Shown: positions 43,336-52,128, counted from the first letter of the stretch. The stretch is 64,000 bases of DNA from Brevibacillus sp051967035 (GCF_051967035.1 NZ_JBQCKK010000017.1:20783-84782); one strand, 5' to 3'. Numbers and translations are program-made. The notes: generated by a model from the letters alone, not told the origin.

Positions 43336-43824
43336 CTACCCTTTTTTCCATGGACCAAAAATTTCATCGACATCCAGAAGCATAATCAGCTTGTCGTCCA
43401 GGCGGGCGATTCCTTGCAAATATTTGCCCTCTACGCCAGCGACGATCGGTGGCGCCGGTTCGATCAGATGCTGGGGAATGTTCATGACCTCGGACACCGC
43501 GTCGACGATGATGCCGATATTCAGCCCTTCCAGCTGCAAGTCGACAAAGCGGGTGTCATCCGTCTGGGCAATCGGCTCCAGACCGAACAGTTTGCGCAGG
43601 TTCACGATCGGCAAAATCCGGCCGCGCAAGTCAATGACGCCCTCTACGTACACAGGCGACTTGGGGAAACGGGTGATGGGCAGAGGTTTGATAATTTCGC
43701 GCACCAAGGCAATGGAAAGCCCGTAATACTCGCTGCCCATTTTAAACAAGATGGACTGGGCTGTCGCCGCTTCTGCCTGCCAATCTGTACCGTTGTTTCG
43801 TTTTGTCAATTCCAACTCTACCAT
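43336..43824 (-). CDS. cheW: CheW-like chemotaxis coupling protein
   Basis: About 163 residues forming one CheW domain: ILFKMGSEYYGLSIALVREIIK, then PVYVEGVIDLRGRILPIVNLRKLFG and GIIVDAVSEVMNIPQHLIEP, which are conserved CheW blocks. CheW couples chemoreceptors to the CheA kinase. The ATG at 43824 has GGGAAGGA almost touching it; a TTG nine bases later has better spacing, so the exact start is unsure. A TACAAT -10 lies near 43861-43866. No other chemotaxis genes are adjacent, so this may be a second, stand-alone CheW. Confidence 0.85.
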   Translation of the reverse strand: MVELELTKRNNGTDWQAEAATAQSILFKMGSEYYGLSIALVREIIKPLPITRFPKSPVYVEGVIDLRGRILPIVNLRKLFGLEPIAQTDDTRFVDLQLEGLNIGIIVDAVSEVMNIPQHLIEPAPPIVAGVEGKYLQGIARLDDKLIMLLDVDEIFGPWKKG

Positions 43825-43904
43825 TCCTTCCCGAACCGCTTTCTTAGTGTTTACCCGTATTGTACCATGGGCAAACCTGTTCGGCGGCAAATTTTCCTTG
43901 CGGG

Positions 43905-44216
43905 CTAGGGCAGGAGCGGAAGCGAAGCGATCACCACGATCGCCATGCTGACGCCAAAGCTGAGGAAGGCGTTTTTCGTGAGGAGCATGATGATGAAGCA
44001 GGCGACACCGGCGGCGAGCAGAATCGGCTGGAAGACCACGGACTGGTTCTGCACGAAAAGAGCCGGGAAAATGAGCGCTGCGAAAATCCCTACCGGAATG
44101 TAGCTCAGCCCGCTTTTCAGCCGGGCGGACATCCAGTGGCTGGGCAGGCGCATGAAGGCGCGGCGGGAGAAGTAAGTAGCGATACTCATGAGAAAAAACA
44201 GCCAGAACAGATTCAT
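43905..44216 (-). CDS. azlD: AzlD family branched-chain amino acid exporter subunit
   Basis: A 103-residue membrane protein with three to four helices (LFWLFFLMSIATYFSRRAFM, then GLSYIPVGIFAALIFPALFV and AFLSFGVSMAIVVIASLPLL), matching AzlD. Its ATG overlaps the azlC stop by four bases (ATGA), so the two subunits are made together. AzlCD exports branched-chain amino acids and their analogues such as azaleucine. Frames opening upstream in the same phase run through azlC and are not real. Confidence 0.88.
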   Translation of the reverse strand: MNLFWLFFLMSIATYFSRRAFMRLPSHWMSARLKSGLSYIPVGIFAALIFPALFVQNQSVVFQPILLAAGVACFIIMLLTKNAFLSFGVSMAIVVIASLPLLP

Positions 44217-44965
44217 GCGGTTTCGACCTCCTGTGCCGATTCGGCTTGTGACGAGGGAGCGGCTTTCGTCTCGGCAGGCAAGGCGAATCCGATCCCAAAG
44301 GCGACCAGTCCCGCTGCCAGCAGATGAAGCCCGTTCGGCAAAAGCAAGGCGACGCCGACTGCCAGCCCCCCGCACAAAAGAAAGGTAAGGATGCGTGCGG
44401 GCGAAGTGAGCTGAAAATAGGACAGGGCGATGAACATGGCGATATAGCTGAACCCAAGCCCCAGCGCTCCGGGATCCGGAATCCATTCTCCCGCGAGGCT
44501 ACCTGCCCATGTGCCCAAGCCCCAGCAAGCGTACAAAGTCAGGCTGACCCCATACAGATAGGCGGTTTCGCCTGGATGATGACGAAACCGGTTCAGGGAG
44601 AGCGCATATTGTTCATCCGTCATAAAAAAGGCCAGGATGTTCACGTGGGCAAACGGCAAACGCTGGTAGTAGGGCGATACCGACAGTCCCATCAAGAAGT
44701 GACGCGTGTTCAGCAAGAAGGTAGTGAGGAGGATCGCCCACATGCCCGCTTGCTCCGACAGCATGCCGACCGCGCTGAACTGCGCAGCTCCCGTGTAGAT
44801 GAACAGCGACATCGCAACGCTTTCCCAGACTGTCAACCCGGCCGCAAGCGCCATCATCCCGAAAATGATGCCCGACAAAATGTAGCTGGCTGCAAGCGGC
44901 AGGGCATCCCAGGCTCCCTGCCGAAACAAGCTGGCCGAATGTGCCGAATGTTTGGACATGTTCAT
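44213..44965 (-). CDS. azlC: AzlC family branched-chain amino acid exporter
   Basis: A 250-residue membrane protein with the AzlC signature: AWDALPLAASYILSGIIFGMMALAAGLT, then SLFIYTGAAQFSAVGML, LLTTFLLNTRHFLMGLSVSPY and FFMTDEQYALSLNRF. It is the larger subunit of the AzlCD exporter. AAGGAGGGG sits seven bases before the ATG, within the end of the MocR gene; the two genes overlap by four bases. The C-terminal 20 residues are a polar tail rich in Ala, Ser and Glu. Confidence 0.9.
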   Translation of the reverse strand: MNMSKHSAHSASLFRQGAWDALPLAASYILSGIIFGMMALAAGLTVWESVAMSLFIYTGAAQFSAVGMLSEQAGMWAILLTTFLLNTRHFLMGLSVSPYYQRLPFAHVNILAFFMTDEQYALSLNRFRHHPGETAYLYGVSLTLYACWGLGTWAGSLAGEWIPDPGALGLGFSYIAMFIALSYFQLTSPARILTFLLCGGLAVGVALLLPNGLHLLAAGLVAFGIGFALPAETKAAPSSQAESAQEVETA

Positions 44966-46389
44966 CTATACCCCTCCTTTTGGTGCGAGAGAACCTGACT
45001 GATGATCGCCATTCCCCGCTCGATCTGGCTTGGCGGCTCATGGGTGAAGCAGAGACGGATGTAGGGCTGCTCGGCATTTCGCAGCAAAAACATATCCCCG
45101 CACGTGAACGAGACTCCGTTTTGCCTGCACGTTTGCATCAGCTTGCGCGCTTCCACGCCTTCCGGGAGAGAAACCCAGAAGTAGAAGCCTCCCGCAGCTT
45201 TTTCATAGTGCAGACCGAGTGCCTTCAGCGGCTGGAGGTGCGCTTCCATTACGTCTGCCTGCTGCCGATACAGCTGCCGCGAATGGGCGAGGTGGGGGGA
45301 TAGCGCATCGGCTTTCAAAAAGTTGGCGAGAGCAATCTGTCCCAGCGTGTTCGTCGAGATGGAAAGCTCCTTGAGCCTGCTTATCAGCTGGATAAAATGC
45401 TGGTTAGCGGCGATCCAGCCGATGCGCAGCCCAGGAAAGAGCAGCTTGGACAGCGTGTTCAAGTAAATGACGTGGCCGGATTGGTCCAGTGCCTTGAGGG
45501 CTGGCGGTGGCGGCGTGTCCAGATGCAAATGGCGGTAGGCGTCATCCTCCACGATAGGGATGCCGTAGCGATCGGAAAGCGACAGAAGATGCTCGCGCCG
45601 CGCCAGGGAAAGCGTGTAGCCCGTCGGATTGTGAAACGTCGGAACCGTGTAGATGAAGCGCGGGCGATAGCGGCCAAGAATCCCTTCCAAAATATCCGTC
45701 TTCATGCCGTCCTGATCGAGCGGAACGGGAATCACCTGGATGCCCAGCGATTGAAAAAGCTGCAAGGAGCCGAAGTAGGTGGGCATTTCCGTGACGATAC
45801 TGTCGCCGGGTTTGGCGAGCATGGACGTGATGAAGTAAAGCCCTTCCTGCGAGCCGCTTGTCACTAAAACCTGCTCGGGCGAAGAAATCTGTTCGAAGCC
45901 CATCCAGCGGACGAGTTGCTCGCGCAGCTGCGGCAAGCCTTGGACGGATGTGAAAAAGTAGGAGCTGACCTGGTCTGCGGCGCTTTTGACATAATCGGGA
46001 AAGCCGGAAGTGACGAGCGTGTGCTTGCCTCCGTCGCCATGGGCGAAGTTGATCGTGTCCGGGTAGGTATCCGTAATGGACAACAGTTCGGCCATATGGG
46101 GAGGAGCGGCGTGCAGATAGGTATAGTTGTGCTGGCTGCTCCAGTGGATTTTGTTCAGCGCGGGCGCGGGCGGCAGGGCCTCGACGTAGCGGCCGCTGCC
46201 CATTTTTCCTGCGATAAAGCCTTCCGCCTCCAGCTCGGCGTACGCCCTGACCACGGTATTGCGGCTGACACCGAGTCGGGCAGCGAGCTTTCGCTCCGGT
46301 GGCAAATGAGAGCCAATTGGCAGCTCGCCGCTCAAAATTTGGTACCTGAGTTGGTTGTATACGCGGGTGTAAATTGGAGTTCTCCCCAT
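44962..46389 (-). CDS. MocR-type regulator (GntR helix-turn-helix plus aminotransferase domain)
   Basis: A 475-residue fusion. Residues 1-70 are a GntR winged helix (YTRVYNQLRYQILSGELPIG, then LPPERKLAARLGVSRNTVVRAYAELEAEGFI). Residues 100-475 are a class I aminotransferase fold with the PLP lysine in YLNTLSKLLFPGLRIGW and the cofactor Asp/Tyr region PIVEDDAYRHLH. MocR proteins sense PLP or amino compounds. Its four-base overlap with azlC makes it the likely regulator of the exporter operon. GGAG precedes the ATG. Confidence 0.9.
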   Translation of the reverse strand: MGRTPIYTRVYNQLRYQILSGELPIGSHLPPERKLAARLGVSRNTVVRAYAELEAEGFIAGKMGSGRYVEALPPAPALNKIHWSSQHNYTYLHAAPPHMAELLSITDTYPDTINFAHGDGGKHTLVTSGFPDYVKSAADQVSSYFFTSVQGLPQLREQLVRWMGFEQISSPEQVLVTSGSQEGLYFITSMLAKPGDSIVTEMPTYFGSLQLFQSLGIQVIPVPLDQDGMKTDILEGILGRYRPRFIYTVPTFHNPTGYTLSLARREHLLSLSDRYGIPIVEDDAYRHLHLDTPPPPALKALDQSGHVIYLNTLSKLLFPGLRIGWIAANQHFIQLISRLKELSISTNTLGQIALANFLKADALSPHLAHSRQLYRQQADVMEAHLQPLKALGLHYEKAAGGFYFWVSLPEGVEARKLMQTCRQNGVSFTCGDMFLLRNAEQPYIRLCFTHEPPSQIERGMAIISQVLSHQKEGYR

Positions 46390-46490
46390 AAAACGGCTCC
46401 TTTTTCACGTTCTTTTTGTCTCACTATACGCACAAAAAAACAAGAATAAAAGAGCCAATTTTCTTCAGATAAAAAGCCATAATAGAAAAC

Positions 46491-46530
46491 GAACAGACCA
46501 ACAAGCCAAGGCTCGCCAGTCTGTTCGTCT
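46491..46530 (-). terminator. Terminator after the 173-aa gene
   Basis: GAACAGAC pairs with GTCTGTTC around 20 bases, with a T-rich stretch following on the minus strand. Confidence 0.6.
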
Positions 46531-46555
46531 GTTTTGGCAGGCATCCCCCGCCCTT

Positions 46556-47077
46556 TTACGGCTCGCGCAGGTCGTTGAGCGAGATTCCTTGTTCCAGGGC
46601 AAAATCAAAATCATCCACATCGTAAAATTGAACAGGTACGATATATTCCAAAATCCGATCCTGAAAATCGGGCTGGTCTGTGAGCAGCGGGACTTCAAAG
46701 CGTACGGACGTCAGCAGGAGCTGCGTCTCGACGGGATCAAATATTTCTCCCCACATGGCGTTGTCCTCTACCTTGATGACCGTTAGCGTGACACCGTTCG
46801 GAAAGGTGAAAGGAACCTTGGACCAGGGGGCAATCAGTCCTTTTTCCAGTCGCTTGCGGTTAAAGGGATCGGCAAAAAACTGGCTCATTTCCTTCATGAC
46901 CCGGCGGACATGCTGATCGTCACCGGAGTAGGGCATGATGGGTTCAGGACTCTGGATAAATTCGTCCAATTCATAGATTGTCGATGCGGGTATCAGATAT
47001 TCCACCGGTTGCGATGGGGCCATCAACTCCCCGTAGATAGCCAACATGATCGCTTCGATCACGAATTGTTTCGACAT
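46556..47077 (-). CDS. Unknown conserved-looking protein (173 aa)
   Basis: The ATG at 47077 follows GGAGGAGGG; an earlier in-frame start at 47128 overlaps that site less well. The protein begins MSKQFVIEAIMLAIYGELMA and contains PSQPVEYLIPASTIYELDEF and FFADPFNRKRLEKGLIAPW. No signal peptide or membrane span. Similar Bacillales proteins have sometimes been named ADP-heptose synthase, which the sequence does not support. It is divergent from terC. Function unknown. Confidence 0.6.
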   Translation of the reverse strand: MSKQFVIEAIMLAIYGELMAPSQPVEYLIPASTIYELDEFIQSPEPIMPYSGDDQHVRRVMKEMSQFFADPFNRKRLEKGLIAPWSKVPFTFPNGVTLTVIKVEDNAMWGEIFDPVETQLLLTSVRFEVPLLTDQPDFQDRILEYIVPVQFYDVDDFDFALEQGISLNDLREP

Positions 47078-47216
47078 TTCGACAACCCTCCTCCCTACCA
47101 TCATACTGAAATCGTCCAGTGACAACAAGCCCGGGCCAAAGCGGGAGGTGCAAGCTGGTTTTGCCTGTGACCGTCCAAGTGACAGACTGACGCCAAAGGA
47201 AACGGAGGAATGCCCG

Positions 47217-47882
47217 TTGCTCGATCCTGGATTTTACTCCTCCCTGTTGTTGATAATAGCCATTAACATCGCCCTGAGCGGCGACAATGCCGTCGTGATC
47301 GCCATAGCCTGCCGCAAGCTGCCCAGGGAGCAGCAAAAGAAAGCGATTGTATGGGGGACGATGCTGGCCGTGGTCGTTCGAGTCATCGCTACGATCCTGG
47401 CGGTATCCTTGCTGAAAATTCCCTACCTGTACCTGATCGGGGGGCTGATTTTGCTGTGGATCAGCTACAAGCTGCTGCGGGAAGAGGACGGGCAGGAGGA
47501 CATGGAGGCGAGCGACGATCTCGTGCAGGTAGTCAAAACCATCGTCGTGGCCGATATCATGATGGGACTGGACAACGTTCTCGCCATTGCGGGAGCGGCA
47601 CAGGGCAATCTCGTGCTGATTATCCTTGGGCTATTGATTAGCGTACCCTTGATGGTCTTCGGCAGCCAGCTGATCCTGCGCGTCATGGAGCGGTTCGCCT
47701 GGCTCGTCTATGTGGGGGCCGGCGTGCTGGCATTCGCCGCAGCCAACATGATTTTCACAGAGGAAGCGGTTCAAAGCTGGTTGGCCCCGAAGGAATGGCT
47801 GGTGGTGCCGCTCAAGTTCTTGCTGGTGAGCGCGGTTTTGCTGCTGGGGTATGGGCAGCGCTCGAAGGCAAAGGCGAGTTGA
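47217..47882 (+). CDS. TerC family membrane protein
   Basis: About 221 residues with seven membrane helices. The family hallmarks IAINIALSGDNAVVIAIACRKLP at the start and VADIMMGLDNVLAIAGAAQGN in the middle each carry the acidic Asp within a membrane helix, thought to bind Mn2+ or Ca2+. TerC proteins export manganese, in part to load secreted metalloproteins. The TTG at 47217 has GGAGG at about seven bases and is chosen over longer frames that cross the neighbouring gene. No Mn2+ riboswitch was recognised upstream. Confidence 0.85.
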   Translation: MLDPGFYSSLLLIIAINIALSGDNAVVIAIACRKLPREQQKKAIVWGTMLAVVVRVIATILAVSLLKIPYLYLIGGLILLWISYKLLREEDGQEDMEASDDLVQVVKTIVVADIMMGLDNVLAIAGAAQGNLVLIILGLLISVPLMVFGSQLILRVMERFAWLVYVGAGVLAFAAANMIFTEEAVQSWLAPKEWLVVPLKFLLVSAVLLLGYGQRSKAKAS

Positions 47883-47942
47883 CAAGCTGCCTGTTTTCGT
47901 CCAGGCGCGGCCGGAATGTCATGGTGCGCCCATCGCGCAAAA

Positions 47943-47977
47943 AACAGCAGCCTTCTCCTGGCGGAGGAGCTGCTGTT
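47943..47977 (-). terminator. Terminator after the HD-GYP gene
   Basis: AACAGCAGC with CTTCTCC pairs with GGAGGAG and GCTGCTGTT around four bases; a TTTTTT run follows on the minus strand. Confidence 0.8.
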
Positions 47978-47992
47978 ACGAGAACGGCGAAT

Positions 47993-49081
47993 CTACAATG
48001 CTCTGACAATGGTTACGTTCATCCAGTCCTTGTCGTACAAGTTGATTTCAAAAGGCGTAGCTACCTCTGATCCATCCTCGTTGGTCAGGATGCGAATGGT
48101 CGGCCGATTGACGGCGAGCGGATTGACCCGCGAGACGACACCTGTATGTCCCGAACTGAGCTGGACGGTGGAAGCAATCGGGAAAATCGCGACGTGCTGC
48201 AAAAACAGCTTGAGCAGCTCCAGGTCAAAGTACGTATTCCCGGAAGCGAACAAATACTCGGTCGCCTCTGAGGGCGAATATCTTTGGCGAAAAGGACGCG
48301 GCGAGATCAGCGCGTCAAAGACATCCGCAATCGCAACGATTCGGGCGTATTCGTGAATGTCCTTGCCGCTGAGCTGGCGCGGATATCCCGTCCCGTTGTA
48401 CCGCTCGTGATGCTGCAACGCACAGTGCGCGGACACAACGGAAATAGCAGGCTGGCTGCGCAGGATGCGAAAGCCCTCTTCCGTGTGGTATTGCAGACGC
48501 TGTCGCTCTTCGGCTGTCAGCTCTTTGCGCAAGCTCCACAGTTCTTTCGGCACCTGGGTCATCCCGATGTCGAACAGCAGGGCCCCGATGCCCAGCTCCA
48601 TCATCTGCTGCTGGTTGTAGCCTTTCGCCAGGCCAACCACGCCTGCGAGCACAGCGACATTGACGGCATGGTGAAAAAAGTAGCCGTCCATCACGTGGAG
48701 ACTGGACAAATGGACGAGCACATCTTTTCTGCTGCTCAAGTCTTGCAAAATCTCCCGAAACACCTTCTGAAAAGCGCTGCCAAAATCAGGGGGGGAGGTG
48801 CGGCGTTTGACATGCGGCTGGTCCATCAGGGTGGTCATCGTCTTGTACACGGCGTCGACCGCTTGTTTGCGCGTCTCGTCGCGGATGACGTCCTCCGGGA
48901 TGATATCATCTGTACGCTTGTCCTGAATGTAGAGCGTATCAATCCCTAATTGCTTGAGGCGCTCAATGTAGCGTTCCGTCAGCTGTACGCCCATCCCGAG
49001 CAGGATGTTACCGTTTTCCTGAAAAATGCTTTTGGCAATGACATCTCCTGGCTTCACTGAAGTAATGTGCAATTTTCTCAC
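47993..49081 (-). CDS. HD-GYP domain protein with altered HD motif
   Basis: A 362-residue protein. Residues 1-60 form a small N-terminal domain common in this group. The HD-GYP domain spans about 130-300: FFHHAVNVAVLAG (His137/138), LLFDIGMTQVP, HTEEGFRILR, CALQHHERYNGTGYPRQLSG (HHE and GYP) and IADVFDAL. HD-GYP enzymes hydrolyse cyclic di-GMP. Here the HD dyad reads Phe170-Asp171 instead of His-Asp and the usual DIGK Lys is Met, so metal binding and activity are doubtful. A C-terminal 60-residue domain follows. No upstream ribosome site is strong. Confidence 0.85.
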   Translation of the reverse strand: MRKLHITSVKPGDVIAKSIFQENGNILLGMGVQLTERYIERLKQLGIDTLYIQDKRTDDIIPEDVIRDETRKQAVDAVYKTMTTLMDQPHVKRRTSPPDFGSAFQKVFREILQDLSSRKDVLVHLSSLHVMDGYFFHHAVNVAVLAGVVGLAKGYNQQQMMELGIGALLFDIGMTQVPKELWSLRKELTAEERQRLQYHTEEGFRILRSQPAISVVSAHCALQHHERYNGTGYPRQLSGKDIHEYARIVAIADVFDALISPRPFRQRYSPSEATEYLFASGNTYFDLELLKLFLQHVAIFPIASTVQLSSGHTGVVSRVNPLAVNRPTIRILTNEDGSEVATPFEINLYDKDWMNVTIVRAL

Positions 49082-49244
49082 AACGAAAGCCCCAGTCCTT
49101 TGTCGATAGAATGTAAATAGTCCTGATTTTCTGCCAAATCGCTTAGTTCCATTCTATCATAGGGAAAGTCTGGGGCACTACTGCTTGCCGTGACTTCTTG
49201 AATTTGTCGTTTTTTCCCATTCCTGCTGGTTTCGCCTGTTCGTA

Positions 49245-49862
49245 TTATTGCTCCGCTGCCCGGTCAGAGCGGGTAAACCAGCGGAACGGATTCAACGACC
49301 AGCGAGGCTCGTGGCGAGCGTACCGCTCCTTGCGCCGGGTCAGGCGCTGCTGCATCAGATCCATTTCAAAAGTGACGCGGCGCATCTCCAGGCGCAGCGA
49401 TTCCTGCATCTCTTCGATATCGGCGATTTTTTGCAAAATGGCGGATTGCATGTTGTTCAGCGAGGACAGTTGCGCCAACTCCTGCTGAAACTTCAAGAGT
49501 GTCTCGTGTACTGCCAGCTCCATTTCCTTCATGCCTGCTTGCAGATTGTTGCCCTGGCCGAGGGCTACGGCTGTTTCCTCCGCACTGGCGTACTCCTCCG
49601 CAGCCAGCATTTCTTCCGACAAACGGCCTTCATCTATGAGCTGTCGCTGTATTTCCTTGAGCGAGCTGTTTCCGCTATCTTTTCTTTCCTTGACTTCTTT
49701 CAAGAGGGCAAAGCCCGCTTCGCTAATCAAATAGTGACCCTGCGGATTTTTCAGACGTTCCTTTGCGGGTACGAACAAGTCCAGCCAGTTGCGCAACGTA
49801 CGTACATGTACGTCAAGGCGATCAGCTACCTCTTTCGAAGCCATCCAAACTTGTACATCCAT
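49245..49862 (-). CDS. MerR-type HTH protein with coiled coil, RacA-like
   Basis: A 205-residue protein. The N-terminal 60 residues are a MerR/RacA-type helix-turn-helix (MASKEVADRLDVHVRTLRNW, then KNPQGHYLISEAGFALLKEV). A long coiled coil follows (about residues 70-185). The end, WSLNPFRWFTRSD, is aromatic and basic and could touch the membrane or another protein. The layout resembles RacA, which ties the chromosome origin to the cell pole during sporulation, but sequence identity with RacA cannot be judged here. AGGAGTGATTC precedes the ATG. Confidence 0.65.
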   Translation of the reverse strand: MDVQVWMASKEVADRLDVHVRTLRNWLDLFVPAKERLKNPQGHYLISEAGFALLKEVKERKDSGNSSLKEIQRQLIDEGRLSEEMLAAEEYASAEETAVALGQGNNLQAGMKEMELAVHETLLKFQQELAQLSSLNNMQSAILQKIADIEEMQESLRLEMRRVTFEMDLMQQRLTRRKERYARHEPRWSLNPFRWFTRSDRAAEQ

Positions 49863-50118
49863 CCCGAATCACTCCTTTTTTCCCCTGGGTATTCCCGGTG
49901 GACTCATTATAGCACCATTTTTTTCCGGGTAAGAGAGAATCGACAAAGGTTCTAAAAAGTAGTGGCATTTCGCCTGTTTCGGACAGGTCCTTCGCTTTTT
50001 GTCATCGCTGTCGCAAGCGGGACAAATATGGGCGGCTCACTCATATTGATCCGGACAGGCGCGTACATATGGAGGGAATACACGTCCCCATGCTCGTGCG
50101 GGATGAGGAGAGGACCGG

Positions 50119-50847
50119 ATGATGCAACCGTTCTTTTGGATTGTTTTGCTTGCTGCAGCGCTTGCCAGTTGTATCGGCGGCCTTTTGCTGTGTCTTCGCG
50201 CCTGGTCGCGCCAAGCGCTGTTCGCCATGATTAGCGCCGGGGCCGGATTGCTGCTGGCGATTACGATGCTCGACCTGATGCCGCATGTCATCCAGGGAGA
50301 AAGCTTGCGGATGATGCCGTTTGTGCTCGTGGGCTTTGCCGGGCTGTTCACCCTGGAGCTGCTCGGAAAGGCGGCCGGAGGGGAAATTGGTTCGACGGGC
50401 GTACTCGGGGTGCTCGGGGGCTTTTTGCTGCATGCTTTTGTCGAAGGAGTGTCGCTGGTGGCGAGCTTGACTGTGGATACGGAGGTTGGCGCGTCGGTCT
50501 TATTGGCGATGCTTTTGCATAAAATACCAGATGGGGTCACCGTGGCTTCGCTCATGCTTGCTGCCACGAACTCGCGGAAAAAAGCGCTGTGGGGGGCGAC
50601 TTCTCTCGGAATCGCCACGCTGGTCGGAGCGTGCAGCTTCGGGCTTGCCGAACGCTTTTTTCCGCCTGACTGGTCAAGCGTGATGCTCGCGATGACAACC
50701 GGAATTTTTTTGTACGTGTCCGCAAGCCACCTGGTTCCTTTTATCGTCCAGGCGCGGCGGGCGGAATACGGGGTTTACTTTTTTGGCGCGGTGCTGCTCT
50801 ATATCGTGCTGTCCGCTTACATGCATGCGAATCATCTGCATGCCTGA
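50119..50847 (+). CDS. ZIP family metal transporter
   Basis: A 242-residue membrane protein with about eight helices. The metal-binding helices carry HAFVEGVSLVAS and MLLHKIPDGVTVASLML, the two H-x-x-E/D-G motifs of ZIP transporters. These import Zn2+ or other divalent ions. GAGGAGAGGA precedes a pair of ATGs at 50119 and 50122. A His-rich tail (MHANHLHA) may bind metal. It stands alone between a divergent RacA-like gene and the 50-aa gene. Confidence 0.88.
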   Translation: MMQPFFWIVLLAAALASCIGGLLLCLRAWSRQALFAMISAGAGLLLAITMLDLMPHVIQGESLRMMPFVLVGFAGLFTLELLGKAAGGEIGSTGVLGVLGGFLLHAFVEGVSLVASLTVDTEVGASVLLAMLLHKIPDGVTVASLMLAATNSRKKALWGATSLGIATLVGACSFGLAERFFPPDWSSVMLAMTTGIFLYVSASHLVPFIVQARRAEYGVYFFGAVLLYIVLSAYMHANHLHA

Positions 50848-50932
50848 CAGGCTCACATGCATAAACAGAGGCGCTTCTTGCCAACCTAAGAAAAGAATGG
50901 AACGGTAGCAGGAGGGAAGGAGTCAGGAGAGC

Positions 50933-51085
50933 ATGAACCACACCAATCGGAACCAGTTCGACGACGCAGCGCAGGGAGGAACCGAGTTCCCGGTCATGGG
51001 AACGTCGCTGAATCCTTTTGACGAAGCGTGGGGGACGTTTGCTGCTGACCAGCCGCTGACTGAACAGGATGGCGTCACCGAGTAA
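50933..51085 (+). CDS. Small acidic protein (50 aa), unknown function
   Basis: A 50-residue frame starting MNHTNRNQFDDAAQGGTEFP with CAGGAGAG about four bases before the ATG, and followed by a hairpin terminator. It is acidic and probably unstructured, with no signal peptide or membrane span. The ribosome site and own terminator argue that it is expressed. Function unknown. Confidence 0.5.
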   Translation: MNHTNRNQFDDAAQGGTEFPVMGTSLNPFDEAWGTFAADQPLTEQDGVTE

Positions 51086-51096
51086 CAACTAAATAA

Positions 51097-51125
51097 ACCG
51101 CTGTCGAAAGGGAGCGGTTCGCGCT
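51097..51125 (+). terminator. Terminator after the 50-aa gene
   Basis: AAACCGCT pairs with AGCGGTT around about ten bases; the T run is weak. Confidence 0.5.
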
Positions 51126-51162
51126 CTTTTCTCGCGTCCCCCTCGTAACGAAGGACAAGATC

Positions 51163-51172
51163 GGTTATAATG
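51163..51172 (+). promoter_or_regulatory. -10 element of the fabI promoter
   Basis: TATAAT within GGTTATAATGG, about 38 bases before the start codon. No clear -35 or FapR-type box was recognised. Confidence 0.4.
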
Positions 51173-51205
51173 GCGGGGAATAGCTTGGGAAGGGGCGAAT
51201 ACATA

Positions 51206-51979
51206 ATGAATACATTGTTGCAAGGCAAAAATATTGTAATCATGGGTGTAGCGAACCACCGCAGCATCGCTTGGGGGATTGCGCAATCTTTGCACAACGC
51301 AGGAGCGAACCTGATTTTCACTTATCAGGGAGAGCGCCTGCGCGAAAACGTGGCAGAGCTGTCCGCGAAGCTGGGCAAGGAATCCTTGCTGGTCAACTGC
51401 GATGTGACCAAGGATGAAGAGGTGGAAGCGGCGTTTGCTACCATTCGGGAAAAAGTGGGCGTCATTCACGGTCTGGCGCACTGCATTGCATTTGCCAAAA
51501 CCGAGGAGCTGGAAGGCGAATTCGTCAACACGTCCCGTGACGGCTACGCGCTTGCGCAAGACATCAGCGCGTACTCGCTGGTGGCGGTTGCCCGCGCGGC
51601 TCGTCCGTTGATGACAGAAGGCGGCAGCATCGTGACCTTGACCTATCTGGGCGGCGAGCGCGTCGTGCAAAACTACAACGTCATGGGCGTGGCCAAAGCA
51701 GCGCTGGACGCATCGGTACGCTACCTCGCTAACGATCTCGGCAAGGAAAACATTCGCGTCAACGCGATTTCCGCAGGGCCAATCCGCACCCTGGCGGCAA
51801 AAGGCATCCGCAATTTCAACGCGGTTCTGAAAGAAATCGAAGAAAAAGCGCCGCTGCGCCGGACGATTGACCAGACCGAAGTAGGCGATACAGCCCTCTT
51901 CCTGTTCAGCAACCTGTCCAGAGGCATTACCGGCGAGATTTTGCACGTAGACGCCGGATACAACATCATCGGCGGCTAA
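51206..51979 (+). CDS. fabI: Enoyl-[acyl-carrier-protein] reductase (NADH) FabI
   Basis: A 257-residue short-chain dehydrogenase-fold enzyme that reduces enoyl-ACP in the last step of each fatty-acid elongation cycle. NIVIMGVANHRSIAWGIAQSL is the FabI dinucleotide site, YNVMGVAKAALDA holds the catalytic Y-x6-K pair, and ISAGPIRTLAAKGIRNF the substrate loop. GGGAAGGGG precedes the ATG at 51206; an upstream in-frame start is ignored. It is the target class of triclosan. A long inverted repeat follows at 52013. Confidence 0.95.
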   Translation: MNTLLQGKNIVIMGVANHRSIAWGIAQSLHNAGANLIFTYQGERLRENVAELSAKLGKESLLVNCDVTKDEEVEAAFATIREKVGVIHGLAHCIAFAKTEELEGEFVNTSRDGYALAQDISAYSLVAVARAARPLMTEGGSIVTLTYLGGERVVQNYNVMGVAKAALDASVRYLANDLGKENIRVNAISAGPIRTLAAKGIRNFNAVLKEIEEKAPLRRTIDQTEVGDTALFLFSNLSRGITGEILHVDAGYNIIGG

Positions 51980-52012
51980 GCGGCCAGGCTTTGCGCCCAT
52001 ACGAATGAATAA

Positions 52013-52061
52013 CAGGCTCCCTTTGCTCGCATACTATACCAAATGCGACGAAGGGAGCCTG
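52013..52061. terminator. Hairpin between fabI and the UvrD-like helicase gene
   Basis: CAGGCTCCCTT pairs with AAGGGAGCCTG and an inner CGCAT/ATGCG stem extends it. No strong T run, so termination is inferred from position between convergent genes. Confidence 0.55.
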
Positions 52062-52128
52062 GCTTATGTTTCCATTGATTACGAACATGGAAGAGTTTTT
52101 GATTTACATGGGCGGAGGTTACCAGTAT

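Noticed and set aside
47100..47216. Possible Mn2+ (yybP-ykoY) riboswitch before terC
   Set aside because: TerC genes often have one, but the conserved core could not be matched by eye in this short leader.
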